This document shows, piece after piece, positions 36,601 to 44,874 of a stretch of DNA of 64,000 nt. Numbering within the stretch: position 1 is the first letter of the stretch; every line of letters begins with the position of its first letter. The stretch is from Marinobacter sp. Arc7-DN-1 (GTDB taxonomy: Bacteria; Pseudomonadota; Gammaproteobacteria; Pseudomonadales; Oleiphilaceae): the NCBI RefSeq assembly GCF_003441595.1, contig NZ_CP031848.1:372001-436000 (forward strand), written 5' to 3'. The translations under genes were made by a program, and so were the position numbers. The notes under the pieces are model-generated. The model was not told the origin of the DNA, searched no databases, and saw only the letters and a list, made by a program, of their open reading frames with translations.

Positions 36601-37291
36601 GGTGCCCAAGTATGACGACTACCTGAGGTTTTTTAAGGAAGTGACTGACTCGGATTTCAATGACGTACTTCTGGTGGACAGCGAACTGTCACCAGAGGGC
36701 AAACAGATCTTTGAGAGGATTCGGAACCTGCTGATCAGTGAAGATCCGGATCGATCCCTGGTCGAGTTAAACCGGATTACTGATTACCGGAATTATCGTT
36801 CCTACGACATTCTTAAGATCGTCGACGACAAGGAAATTTCACTCAAGAGCTACGGTACCGGTTCCGGGGCCCAGATGGAGACGCCTAGCTATGTCATCAA
36901 GGCAGCGGCACTCAGCTCTGCGCTGAAGTTCGACCAGCAGGCACAAAGTCTTCGTATGGTCCTGATTGATGAGTCTTTTGCCAAGCTCGATGACTCTCGC
37001 TCTAAGAAAGTTCTGGACTACCTGTGCACCAACCTGGGATTACAGGTCATTTTCGTTGCGCCCAACAAGAGTTCATCCATCTACTACGATCAGGTCAACT
37101 TGAAATATGACGTGTCCAAGTCTTACGTTCCCGAAAAGGTGGGCGAGCTAAGCACGCGAGTTTACGTTCACACCGCCTGGCTCAAAAAGGACGCCATTAA
37201 TGGTCTCTATGACCGCGAGAAACAGTTTGTTAGCAACCGGGCCGAAAACGGTGAACTCGACTTTCTGGAGGGACTTGATGCATCGGTATAA
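33647..37291 (+). CDS. jetC: Wadjet SMC-like ATPase JetC
   Basis: A 1214-residue SMC-family protein. The head begins with Walker A GHSAAGKTTILDAV near residue 30 and ends with a signature-like SYGTGSGAQMETPSY and Walker B MVLIDESFAKLDD near residue 1110. Long coiled coils lie between, broken by a hinge-like region (SVLCDHIEIKDPAWQLAIEG). As the motor of Wadjet it extrudes DNA loops and recognises small circular plasmids for cleavage by JetD. The gene is intact with no internal stops and overlaps jetB by 4 bases. Confidence 0.93.
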   Translation: MKLDKIGLINWANLPNREYEFDARLNLITGHSAAGKTTILDAVQTVMTAAKRGLFQYNPGQDETKQHSQKKETRSLASYVLGCDDGRYSRPDGAYCHLIAVFRPDAPGERTETLTAIVSVSARLEKSGTKMTAKEDVQHFALVKGDALTCDHFMVDEGSRKTIVPPERVKEHFKKYYPEIGVQVCSGKEDYLVHLYGALQGKEVCNRTEAKNSAKQISKFMAYKPMDTGLDEFVREEVLEENDMSKDVQRVAGMMKSIFDMEQDAQSINGAITDLEAMHSSSTSLIKHRIRESLHRYESKKREEARLQREYLGHNETRTTKRQQMSDAKNKADELRRASERLTNRLITLKAQAKGIDVLQEKDRLERQINELQSRIAILGAAVIQADQVRHQQRKIADSGLQALSLPEAKPPSGSLEQWQSVFAHAIEQDGWDSNSIQQWLQNSSTDDISQARIDARQTDAAYADMAYLFHSAKDEIDKTFYAIQGRKDNLDEQALALGKEIDKLENAGQITLPRHVESMVHLINQQLPQANASVLCDHIEIKDPAWQLAIEGFMGGNRFVILVDEDYERDALALLKREADALARRKISSSNAVIQGRKARRDSEGRTPPSDSVFHLLEFTHPTAEAYVKGSIGNVVTVYDDNVLTQTPRGITQDGKASGGYKMYSVKMSEEELVFGQNARELALLAKKNRLASLEEEQTEVDRQFRNAAFWRKSVDGCRSPQIEAGLKDVETALKEEMRFKEELDSLDLSDAEDLERNIEQTKTSSQEVNRQFEEESNRVAVLKSECEQLSGVIDRLSNQKDQAGADVEDEEVGLRRMMKYWPAIDVDEELQAIDAASDENTASLFYFETPYLKRTMTSTRTLQEASREFNLKKVRQRAVDVSGYFSVNTNEDDIESVIHEFTLLTDLFRQVDNLLYQFRNDILAKHEHDLANMSKEFQDIFVNEICYKMVNAIRDGKDRLEMLNRRLQHIKFGDDRYKFTSEMVPKYDDYLRFFKEVTDSDFNDVLLVDSELSPEGKQIFERIRNLLISEDPDRSLVELNRITDYRNYRSYDILKIVDDKEISLKSYGTGSGAQMETPSYVIKAAALSSALKFDQQAQSLRMVLIDESFAKLDDSRSKKVLDYLCTNLGLQVIFVAPNKSSSIYYDQVNLKYDVSKSYVPEKVGELSTRVYVHTAWLKKDAINGLYDREKQFVSNRAENGELDFLEGLDASV

Positions 37292-37326
37292 GGTCGCAAG
37301 CTGTCCGAATCACTTTCAATCGATGA

Positions 37327-38490
37327 ATGCGCATGTCTGACCGACCGCCGTTTCTCAATAATGCATGCGTCCGTCGCACGTTGAACCGGTTTCTCGACAA
37401 GCTGGATAATCAAACGTTTGAGGAGCGGTCCAATCGACTGGTGGAAACCATCGACACAAAGCACTTCCCTGAACTTTATTCACCCAAAGAGCCGGGCGAG
37501 GATGATGTTACATGGCATCATCTCAGAGAACTGGAAGCCCATGGTGTCATTTCTTTCGAGAGGACCCGTAAGCGTGGTCTGAGCGCTGTTGCTTCCTGGG
37601 AGCACACTCGCATCGTGGCGCTTCCGGCGGGAGAAGCCCTAATTCGTGAGTGGCTTGGAAGGCCTGTCGTTGACGAAGAGATGGCTCGCTGGCAGAAGGC
37701 TCTGATACCTCACTTAACAGCCTTCAGGGAGCCAGGACTCATTCGCCCAGGAAATCTTGGCAGGCTGGCACAATACGATCCGGGTGCGGTGATTGAGCGG
37801 CTTGCCAGCATCCCCAAAGTGTTATCAGAACGCTCTCTCACACTGTACCAGTTAAGCGCTCAATTATTCTGGGGGGATTCAAAGGCCCTGCGAGGCAAAG
37901 AAAAACTTATTGATCAGCTGTTCGACATTCAGGTCGCACAATGGCTCGCACGTCCGGTACTGATTGAGGGAACCTACAGACACGGCTGTGATGGAGTGTT
38001 AATAGTGGAGAATATGGATACCTTCGTAGCTGCATCGACGGGCCAAATCAAAAGCGCTGAGAATTTAACCATCCTGTATGCACAAGGTTTCAAGGGCACC
38101 ACCTCACGAATCCGAACTCAAAGCATGGCCCGGTTCTATTGGTCCGATTCGCCCTTCCCTGACCCACAATGGCTATTCCAGTTCCAACAGGCCTGGTTCA
38201 GTCGGTCTGAGTTTCCAGTACCAATCTACTATTTTGGTGATCTCGATCCGGCAGGACTCACCATCTACCGTCACATGCGTCAAATATTCCCCGAGATTCA
38301 ACCTTGGAAAACTGGCTACAACGGACTTGTCGAGGCTCTGAAGCGAGGTGACGGGCATCCGATGAATTTTGCAGATAAAGGCGAGCAGGGCTTACTCCCT
38401 GACACAGGATGTTCTTGGATGGATTCGTGTGTAACGCCAGTGATGAAACAGACAAACCTTTGCGTTGATCAGGAGTACTTTCAAGATTAG
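37327..38490 (+). CDS. jetD: Wadjet nuclease JetD (Toprim/TopoVI-A-like)
   Basis: A 387-residue nuclease with a DUF3322-like N-terminal part and a Toprim domain: the glutamate in VLIVENMDTF and the D-x-D in YYFGDLDPAGL are the metal-binding residues shared with topoisomerase VI. It cleaves the plasmid once the JetABC motor has stalled on it. The start could be either ATG at 37327 or 37333. It follows jetC by 35 bp. All four Wadjet genes are present, complete and in the standard order, so the system is probably functional. Confidence 0.9.
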   Translation: MRMSDRPPFLNNACVRRTLNRFLDKLDNQTFEERSNRLVETIDTKHFPELYSPKEPGEDDVTWHHLRELEAHGVISFERTRKRGLSAVASWEHTRIVALPAGEALIREWLGRPVVDEEMARWQKALIPHLTAFREPGLIRPGNLGRLAQYDPGAVIERLASIPKVLSERSLTLYQLSAQLFWGDSKALRGKEKLIDQLFDIQVAQWLARPVLIEGTYRHGCDGVLIVENMDTFVAASTGQIKSAENLTILYAQGFKGTTSRIRTQSMARFYWSDSPFPDPQWLFQFQQAWFSRSEFPVPIYYFGDLDPAGLTIYRHMRQIFPEIQPWKTGYNGLVEALKRGDGHPMNFADKGEQGLLPDTGCSWMDSCVTPVMKQTNLCVDQEYFQD

Positions 38491-39821
38491 TTCATAAATG
38501 CAACTTAATCCGGAGCCTAATTCGATACCAACTTCAGTTTCGCCCGTTGCGGCTGAGAAAAAACCTAAAATACTGTCCGCGATCATTGAACCACTACAAT
38601 CCCGTTTTAATCGGGGTTATACGTCGCTGAAAATTTTAACGTATAACTCGCGTCTTAGACGGGCGTGCTAAATGACCTGAGTAATCACGGGGTGGTCCAG
38701 GGTATGGGTTTACAATAACGTCAGTAGCTTACGAATAGTGTCTGCACCTATGCTATTGATGGTTGTGTGCACCAGGCTCTTGAGCAACAGATCAAGGGGG
38801 ACCACCTAAAAAGGGGCCGCAAAGTTGCGACTTCAAAGCGTGGGCTGAAAACCTGCATCCGACGCGTTTCTGCACAGCCAACAAGTCTTAAGAAAGCGAC
38901 TTAATGTAAGATGCGCGTACGGAATGGCAAGCTAACATAGATCATTGATCTTAAATAACTTTCGGTCCAACCATCTCTCTCGCTCCCCAATATGCTGTCG
39001 TTAATTTCAGCCTTCTCGCATTCCGTGTCATGATTTGTAGTAGCAAAACCATATCCCTCAAAATGACATTAGCACATCCGGTGTTTCCAAAAGAAGCATA
39101 GCCGTCACAGGGATCGACTCCCTTCGATCCTTGAAAGCCGTAGAGCTGTTCTTGAAAATTGGCCAAGGCTTCCAGTTCCTCCGGGAAATGGCCGCCTGGA
39201 GCGCGTTAATCGCCTCCAGCACCTTTGTGCCCCTTTCTCCAGAGCCCTCTGCTCGATAGATACTGCTTTTGTCTGGAAAACCTGGTCCTTCAGTTCATAG
39301 AAAACGAATTAGGGGACATTACCAAGCAGTGAGCGGTTCAGCGGTTGGTCAATCCACACACACTGCCTGGGCTATTACGTTCGGCTCAGAAATTGACCTA
39401 GATTTGTAGCGCTTTGAGGGATCTTGACGCCAAGAGGACTTCGGAGGCGATCTGATGCGAGGATACAGGCAGAGTTGGCACGACTCCGGACTCTTCCGGC
39501 GTTAATGTGCCACCCGCTTTAGCGAATGAAACGTCGTAAGCTGCTAAAACTAATAAACTCTTGGACCAACCATCCCGCACTCTCCCCTGCTCAACGATCC
39601 CTTGAGGATACACAAAGAATATCAGGTTTGGGAAGCGTCAGCTCATAGCCCTTGGCATGGCGTCTGTTTGAGTCTGGCGTGGGACACACATTTCTGAGAA
39701 AAACCAAGCACCTGTCCTAAAGAGAGATTGCAGCCTATCATCAAGGATCAGTTATGCCTCGAAAGCCAACGCGAATCGGGGCTACCAAGTACTCAAAAGA
39801 TCAAAATGGAGTGATTATTTG
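38491..39821. other. 1.3-kb region without a clear gene
   Basis: Between jetD and the orphan antitoxin no convincing gene was seen. Two minus-strand 71-codon frames (38951-39166 and 39398-39613) look like decayed remnants. Near 38955 and 39570 both decode, in different frames, to similar tails (EMVGPKVI and GMVGPRVY), which suggests a decayed duplication. A hairpin-like inverted repeat lies at 38616-38647. Confidence 0.5.
38616..38647. repeat. Inverted repeat downstream of jetD
   Basis: GTTATACGT at 38616-38624 is perfectly repeated in inverted form (ACGTATAAC) at 38639-38647, with a 14-base loop. A short CCCG/CGGG hairpin lies just before it. It could be a transcription end for the Wadjet operon or a protein-binding site; no U-run follows. 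Confidence 0.4.
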
Positions 39822-40082
39822 ATGGCCAGCCAGTTTTCTTCACTACTCCGCCCCGTCCAACAGACGGTAACGGTTAGCGAGTTTCGTCAAGGCCCCTCTC
39901 GATGCTTTCAACAAGGGCCTGTAGCCGTTACAAGGAAGGGGCGCACCGTTGGCTACCTTCTCAGCCCAGAGCTGTTTGAAAACGCTCTAGCGTTACTCGC
40001 CGAAACTAAAGATCCGCGTGTGTTAAAGGACGAACTGGGACTCTCCGACTCTTGGCTGCAAAGTTTGGTCTCAAAAGACTAG
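39822..40082 (+). CDS. Phd/YefM-family antitoxin-like protein, orphan
   Basis: An 86-residue protein with the Phd/YefM pattern: TVTVSEFRQGPSRCFQQGPV followed by AVTRKGRTVGYLLSPELFE, that is, the DNA-binding N-terminal domain of type II antitoxins, then a short toxin-binding tail. GGAG lies 10 bases before the ATG (a TTG just upstream is possible). No toxin gene of the RelE or Doc type is next to it; the following gene encodes an unrelated 210-aa protein. It may be an anti-addiction remnant or act on a toxin elsewhere. Confidence 0.7.
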   Translation: MASQFSSLLRPVQQTVTVSEFRQGPSRCFQQGPVAVTRKGRTVGYLLSPELFENALALLAETKDPRVLKDELGLSDSWLQSLVSKD

Positions 40083-40126
40083 AGGTTATAAACCAACCAA
40101 GGCGATAGTCGGTTAAGCTGCGTTTC

Positions 40127-40759
40127 ATGAAAAATTTGAACGAATCTGAAATTTTCGACCACTCGGACAGTCTTGCCGAAGAGCTGCACGAATTAATCAG
40201 CTTGCCACTCTGCGACGATTCTCCAATGGTGACAATCAGCGAAGTTGCCTGCTCACTTTCACTTGAGCATTGGCACTCCGCAAGATTATTGCTCAGGGGA
40301 GGCCTTCTTCCATCAGCAACTGTGATTCATCGTGCGCAGTTTGAAGCGCTTACCCGCTCGGTTTGGGTCACGTTTGCCGCTTCTGATGAGCAAATTTCAA
40401 AACTTACGGCCGATCTTTCCATAGAATCAGAACAGGCGGCGAAGAACATGCCGCAAATTGCGCAAATGATGCAGGCGCTGGAAAAAAAGGGGCCTGCACA
40501 TTTACACGATGCCCTAGTCCGCTTTAAAGACAATTCCTGGAAAGCGCTCAATTCCTATGCCCATGCAGGCATACATCCAATCAGGATGCATCACGATGGG
40601 TACCCCATCAGATTGCTGCATGACGTATTGCGCAACTCAAATGGTTTGGCCGCTATGTCGTGCATGCAAGCTGTAGTGCTTTCGGGAGAACAGCCGCTAC
40701 AGCGAGCTGTTCTTGATGTTGCTGGGAAATATCCGTCTTGTATGCCGCCAACACTCTAA
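40127..40759 (+). CDS. Hypothetical helical protein, possibly DUF6988-like
   Basis: A 210-residue helical protein (SLEHWHSARLLLRGGLLPSA, then VIHRAQFEALTRSVW and SYAHAGIHPI). Histidines and arginines recur in a pattern like HEPN-type or DUF6988 proteins, which is a guess. It starts 44 bp after the Phd-like gene, in the same direction, and could be its partner, but it does not look like a known Doc or RelE toxin. The function is unknown. Confidence 0.5.
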   Translation: MKNLNESEIFDHSDSLAEELHELISLPLCDDSPMVTISEVACSLSLEHWHSARLLLRGGLLPSATVIHRAQFEALTRSVWVTFAASDEQISKLTADLSIESEQAAKNMPQIAQMMQALEKKGPAHLHDALVRFKDNSWKALNSYAHAGIHPIRMHHDGYPIRLLHDVLRNSNGLAAMSCMQAVVLSGEQPLQRAVLDVAGKYPSCMPPTL

Positions 40760-40931
40760 AGCCCTGGTCCTACCCACCTTCGGGCCGAATTCAAAGGAAG
40801 GAAGCTCCCCTTGATCAATCATTCCATCTTCTGATCGGTGGGGCCTAACGTGATCCCAGGTCAGTTAGAGTCTGCGAATTATTTCTTCAGCTCTGTCAGC
40901 GAATATCATTCGTCGGGCGAATAGCCTGAGC

Positions 40932-41126
40932 TTAAGGACCCAACTGCCTAGACAGGTAAAGAAATTCGCTGTGGGTCCTCTTATGAACGATACACGCTAT
41001 TTTTTGTTTGGAAGAACTGAGTCTCCAATCGCGCAAAATCCGCTTATCCATCGGCTCGCCAAGGTGGGTGAAGTCCACCAAAAACCATTCTTTGGCGATC
41101 GTGTCGAGTTGAATTCCAGATTTCAT
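40932..41126 (-). CDS. Small hypothetical protein upstream of tnsA
   Basis: A 64-residue frame on the minus strand. The codons remain protein-like upstream to about 41172 (IAPDSEKFQELTKKIV) without a standard start codon, so it may be a fragment of a larger gene cut on its 5' side. It has no recognised family. The 250 bp between it and tnsA are very AT-rich and hold no clear gene; no transposon-end repeat like those at 390-471 was seen there. Confidence 0.35.
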   Translation of the reverse strand: MKSGIQLDTIAKEWFLVDFTHLGEPMDKRILRDWRLSSSKQKIACIVHKRTHSEFLYLSRQLGP

Positions 41127-41376
41127 GACAATTTTCTTTGTTAATTCTTGGAATTTTTCGCTATCTGGTGCAATGCGCTTAGATCAAAAGGTGATATCCA
41201 ATAATTTTAATATAAATAATGATTGTTAGTGATTTCATAGTTCTACATGAAAAATTTATCAATTGAATTATTATTATAAAATTTAAATATCTGGTTTATA
41301 ACGTTTTTTATACAAAACCTAGTATGGATGATCATTTTTTTTGGCACTAGTCTTTTCCCAAATTGAGGATTAAGAC

Positions 41377-42000
41377 ATGCCCATTAAACACAAAGATAAG
41401 TATTCCCGGATTAAACCTGCCATCGAGTTCTACTCAAAGAAAAACCGAGGACAGATGTTCTGTGAAAGCAGGACCGAAGTCGGCGCTTTGTACGAATTAG
41501 AATTTGATACAACGATCCGTCGATACCAAACCCAACCGGACACATTCTCTTACCGAAGAAACGGCTGTAAGCGACGGTATACCCCTGACGTCCTTTGTGA
41601 AGGCACGGACGGAAAATTCTGGTTTGAGGAAATTAAGAGCTGGAGGGGCGCGAATGCGCCAAGTTTCCAGAACAAACATCATTTTCTGACCGAACTCTTT
41701 AATGACGTCCTTGGCGTTCCCTTGAAACTGCGCCTATCAACAGCTCCTTACAACTGCAAATGGCGAGGGAATCTGGCTTTTCTGTACCGATACCTGGGAT
41801 ACCCATTCTGTGACACGGCCTATTCCGCGCTCGGATCGGTTCGCGAACCCATTACAGTTCAAAGTGTTCTAGACCGTTCACCTGGAGTAAAACTCAGTCT
41901 AAACACCGTCTACGCTGGCCTTGCTCAAGGGCTGCTCGGTTTCGACGATCGCCAAAAGATTGGTCCATGGACCACCGTATGGGGGGCTGACCATGCATAA
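41377..42000 (+). CDS. tnsA: TnsA-like endonuclease of a Tn7-like transposon
   Basis: A 207-residue heteromeric transposase endonuclease. The N-terminal nuclease domain shows E34 in CESRTEVGALYELEFD, D71 in RRYTPDVL and the E85-I-K87 pair in FWFEEIKSW, the restriction-enzyme-like active site that cuts the 5' ends of the transposon. The C-terminal part is a small helical domain. GAGGA lies upstream of the ATG. It is the first gene of tnsA-tnsB-tnsC-tniQ, each overlapping the next by a few bases. With TnsA present, transposition should be cut-and-paste. Confidence 0.88.
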   Translation: MPIKHKDKYSRIKPAIEFYSKKNRGQMFCESRTEVGALYELEFDTTIRRYQTQPDTFSYRRNGCKRRYTPDVLCEGTDGKFWFEEIKSWRGANAPSFQNKHHFLTELFNDVLGVPLKLRLSTAPYNCKWRGNLAFLYRYLGYPFCDTAYSALGSVREPITVQSVLDRSPGVKLSLNTVYAGLAQGLLGFDDRQKIGPWTTVWGADHA

Positions 42001-43966
42001 GCCAATGTTTGCATCAGGTAGCCGTATTGTCTTGGACGGTAAGAACGCCATTATCGCTAACGAAAATGAAGACTTTTTCATCCTATTTACGGAGGACGGC
42101 GGGCAGAAAGAAGTTTCGAAAAAGGTACTTCAGATCGCTTACCAAGAGGGGCGAATGCGTTTTAACCTCGACAGCCCAGACTCAGAAATCGCGCGAAAGC
42201 CTTTTTTGACGACGACAGAAGCGAAAGAAGCCGCGCGCTTGCTCGCCTATCTTGAGCCCATGACCCACTACGACAACACCGGCAGCACAAATACCGCCGC
42301 AACGGTCATTAAAGACGTAGTGAAAAAGCACGGAGATGCCGTACTGCCTGCGCCTCGTCCGATCACTTTGTATAAGTGGTTTAGAAAGTGGACACAAGCT
42401 GGCAAAGATATATTGGTCTTTTTCCCCGCTGGCAGGACTTCGCGGAGAAAGTCTTCGATCGCCCCCGAATACTTGGAGTTGATGACCAACACTATTGATG
42501 AGCTGGTACTAACTCGCAACCACTGCACAGTTGCTCGAGCCTACCGCGAATTTCGGTGCCGAGCGGCAGCTCTTGAGTCCAAGAACCGCATTCCATGTCA
42601 GCAGGCTTTTTACGACCATTTCCATCGAACCGACCCGCGAATCAAGATCAAAAAGCAGCAGGGTAACTCTGCGCTTGTCGAAGCAACTCGAATTGCTCTG
42701 CGCACCTACGAGGTACGACACCCTCTAGAAAGGGTAGAAATTGATGCTGTCCATGTGACGATGGCCTTGGTGGACGAACATCTGAATTTTATTGCCAACC
42801 AGTTGGTTATTTATCTTGCGATAGACGTTTACTCCAAAGCCATCGTTGGTTTTGCGATGCAATACGGGTTCAATAAATCGGAGAATGCCGAGGGAGTGAC
42901 TGAATGCCTAAAGTCGATATTGCGCGATAAGCATCACGACTTTCCGTATCTCACCAAACCCTGGCCAGGCGGAAAGCCAACAACCATCGTCGGTGATCCT
43001 GGCACCGCGATTATCTCTGAGTCGTTTACGAATCTCGCTGGGCATTACCAGATTCACCGAGAGGTAACCGAAGCTCGTCAAGGCTGGAAAAAACCCCACA
43101 TCGAAAGCTACTTCAAAGTTCTAAGGGCAGATTTTCTACAACGACTGCGGGGCTATGTTCCTAAACGATCTCCCGGCTTCAAACTAGATCATAAACTCAA
43201 GGACATACGGGGCTTCATGGCCCATGAAGTCGAAAAAATGATGATTACTTATTTGGTCGAGGGTTATAACCACGCGGCTCAACATAAGCTCAATGGTATG
43301 ACACCTCATGAAAAATGGCTGGAAGGCGTTGAGAAATATGGCGAACCTGAGATGGTAGATGACTTGAGCTTTGCCAACTCATTTGGTGGCAACCTGACTA
43401 AACGTGTACTTGACCCGAACAAGGGTATCTTCCAAAACAAACTTCGCTACCACTCTGTTGCACTACAGAATCTCTATTTTGAGTCGGTCAAAAAACACGG
43501 TGAAAAATGTAAGGTTGAGGTGCGGTGGTCTTCGCAAGATCTGACGCAAATTATGGTCCTTGATCCTAAATCGAAGACGTACTTGTCCGTCCCCTGCACA
43601 AGAGATCTCCCTGAGGGTATGACCTTGGCGAAATTCAAGGCGCAGTCAAAAGTGGTCCAGCAATGGGCACACAACGATACCCTCAAGGATTCCCCTGAAT
43701 TCGAGAACTCTCAAACTCGTGCGCGGCAGATCGAGCGCGCTAAGCCAAGCCGCAAACAGCCCGAAGCAACTGAAGCACAGTTAATGACCAACCAGCAGCT
43801 GGAGGGTTACTTTGCTCAGGGAGAGAAGAACTCAAATTCGACGAATTCTGCTTCAGTGGCTATTCCGGACAATTTCATTGATGCAACCGAATCAGACCTG
43901 GAGCGAGCAAATCTGCCGGAAGCGCCCAACGACCGCAAAATGACGGTCAGGAGGCGCAAATCATGA
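41993..43966 (+). CDS. tnsB: TnsB-like DDE transposase
   Basis: A 657-residue transposase. The catalytic core has the DDE residues: D in VEIDAVHVTM, D in TTIVGDPGTA and E in KPHIESYFKV, with an N-terminal DNA-binding part and a C-terminal beta-barrel (Mu-transposase C-like, IFQNKLRYHS). It joins the 3' ends to the target. The start at 41993, overlapping the tnsA stop by 8 bases with GGGGGG upstream, fits better than the frame to 41921. The C-terminal tail is rich in charged residues and would contact TnsC. Confidence 0.92.
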   Translation: MHKPMFASGSRIVLDGKNAIIANENEDFFILFTEDGGQKEVSKKVLQIAYQEGRMRFNLDSPDSEIARKPFLTTTEAKEAARLLAYLEPMTHYDNTGSTNTAATVIKDVVKKHGDAVLPAPRPITLYKWFRKWTQAGKDILVFFPAGRTSRRKSSIAPEYLELMTNTIDELVLTRNHCTVARAYREFRCRAAALESKNRIPCQQAFYDHFHRTDPRIKIKKQQGNSALVEATRIALRTYEVRHPLERVEIDAVHVTMALVDEHLNFIANQLVIYLAIDVYSKAIVGFAMQYGFNKSENAEGVTECLKSILRDKHHDFPYLTKPWPGGKPTTIVGDPGTAIISESFTNLAGHYQIHREVTEARQGWKKPHIESYFKVLRADFLQRLRGYVPKRSPGFKLDHKLKDIRGFMAHEVEKMMITYLVEGYNHAAQHKLNGMTPHEKWLEGVEKYGEPEMVDDLSFANSFGGNLTKRVLDPNKGIFQNKLRYHSVALQNLYFESVKKHGEKCKVEVRWSSQDLTQIMVLDPKSKTYLSVPCTRDLPEGMTLAKFKAQSKVVQQWAHNDTLKDSPEFENSQTRARQIERAKPSRKQPEATEAQLMTNQQLEGYFAQGEKNSNSTNSASVAIPDNFIDATESDLERANLPEAPNDRKMTVRRRKS

Positions 43967-44874
43967 GCCGCATTAACGAAAAACGAGAAGTTTTTCTGGA
44001 TACGATCATTGAACACCCGGCCTTTGGCCAGGCCCTGGATGCCATTAAGCGAATCCACGCAAATCGGGGGCCGAGGGCGAAAGGAACGATCGTTTACGGT
44101 GATTCCGGTGTGGGGAAAACCACGCTAATCGATGAGTACCTCTTGGAAAACCCAAGGGTTGAGGAAAGGGATCGCACGCGCATTCCAGTTGTGAAAATCG
44201 AGACTCACAGCGGCCAGACCGACAAGATGATTGTTCAAGAGGTCTTACATGCCCTGAATTGGCCCTACCCCTCAACCGCAACGATGCCCAAGCTGTTTGC
44301 TCTTATGAAGAGGGCATTCATAGAACTTGGTGTGGAACTGGTGTTTTTTGATGAATTCCAGGAGGTGTTGCCTCAGAAAACAAAGGAATTCCCGCAAATT
44401 GTGCGCTTCATAAAAAGGGCTATGAATGAGACAGGCGTGCCGTGGATACTTGTGGGCACCGATCAAGTTCAGTCTACGCTCGAATTGGGCGGTAACCAGA
44501 TGCGCCGTCGCTTTAAAGGGGCCTATCACCTCCGGGCGTTTTCAATTCGGTCTCCTGAAGATTACTCGGTTTTTCGAGATTACATTGATCTATTGCAGCA
44601 GGCGCTCCCCTTTCACTGCAAGCATTTGACCGAGGAAAACAATCTCCTGCGGCTGTACTGCGCAACCCTCGGGGTACCGGGATTTATCGCCAATCTACTA
44701 GATGAGTTGATCGACCTTCATGAGAATGACGAGGTAGTTACTCTTGATCACCTGGCTCAAGCGCACCAAAGAGCATTTGTCGGTTCAGGCGACACTACGG
44801 CAGGGGCTTTTCTTTCCCAAAATCCATTTCTTTTGCCGATTGCAAAAGTGAAAGAAATTGCGGGGAGGTTGTGA
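43963..44874 (+). CDS. tnsC: TnsC-like AAA+ regulator
   Basis: A 303-residue AAA+ ATPase with Walker A GDSGVGKTTLIDEY and Walker B LVFFDEFQEVL. It links target selection by TniQ/TnsD to the transposase. It overlaps tnsB by 4 bases (ATGA) and its end overlaps the tniQ start. At 303 residues it is shorter than Tn7 TnsC (about 555) and closer to TniB-type proteins, which fits a Tn6022/Tn5053-like branch. Confidence 0.9.
   Translation: MSRINEKREVFLDTIIEHPAFGQALDAIKRIHANRGPRAKGTIVYGDSGVGKTTLIDEYLLENPRVEERDRTRIPVVKIETHSGQTDKMIVQEVLHALNWPYPSTATMPKLFALMKRAFIELGVELVFFDEFQEVLPQKTKEFPQIVRFIKRAMNETGVPWILVGTDQVQSTLELGGNQMRRRFKGAYHLRAFSIRSPEDYSVFRDYIDLLQQALPFHCKHLTEENNLLRLYCATLGVPGFIANLLDELIDLHENDEVVTLDHLAQAHQRAFVGSGDTTAGAFLSQNPFLLPIAKVKEIAGRL

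Noticed and set aside
41127..41376. Possible transposon end directly upstream of tnsA
   Set aside because: In most Tn7-like elements an end would lie here, but no repeat like TTTAGNACTTNCTGTG or AGTGGACGA was found; the stretch is only AT-rich.
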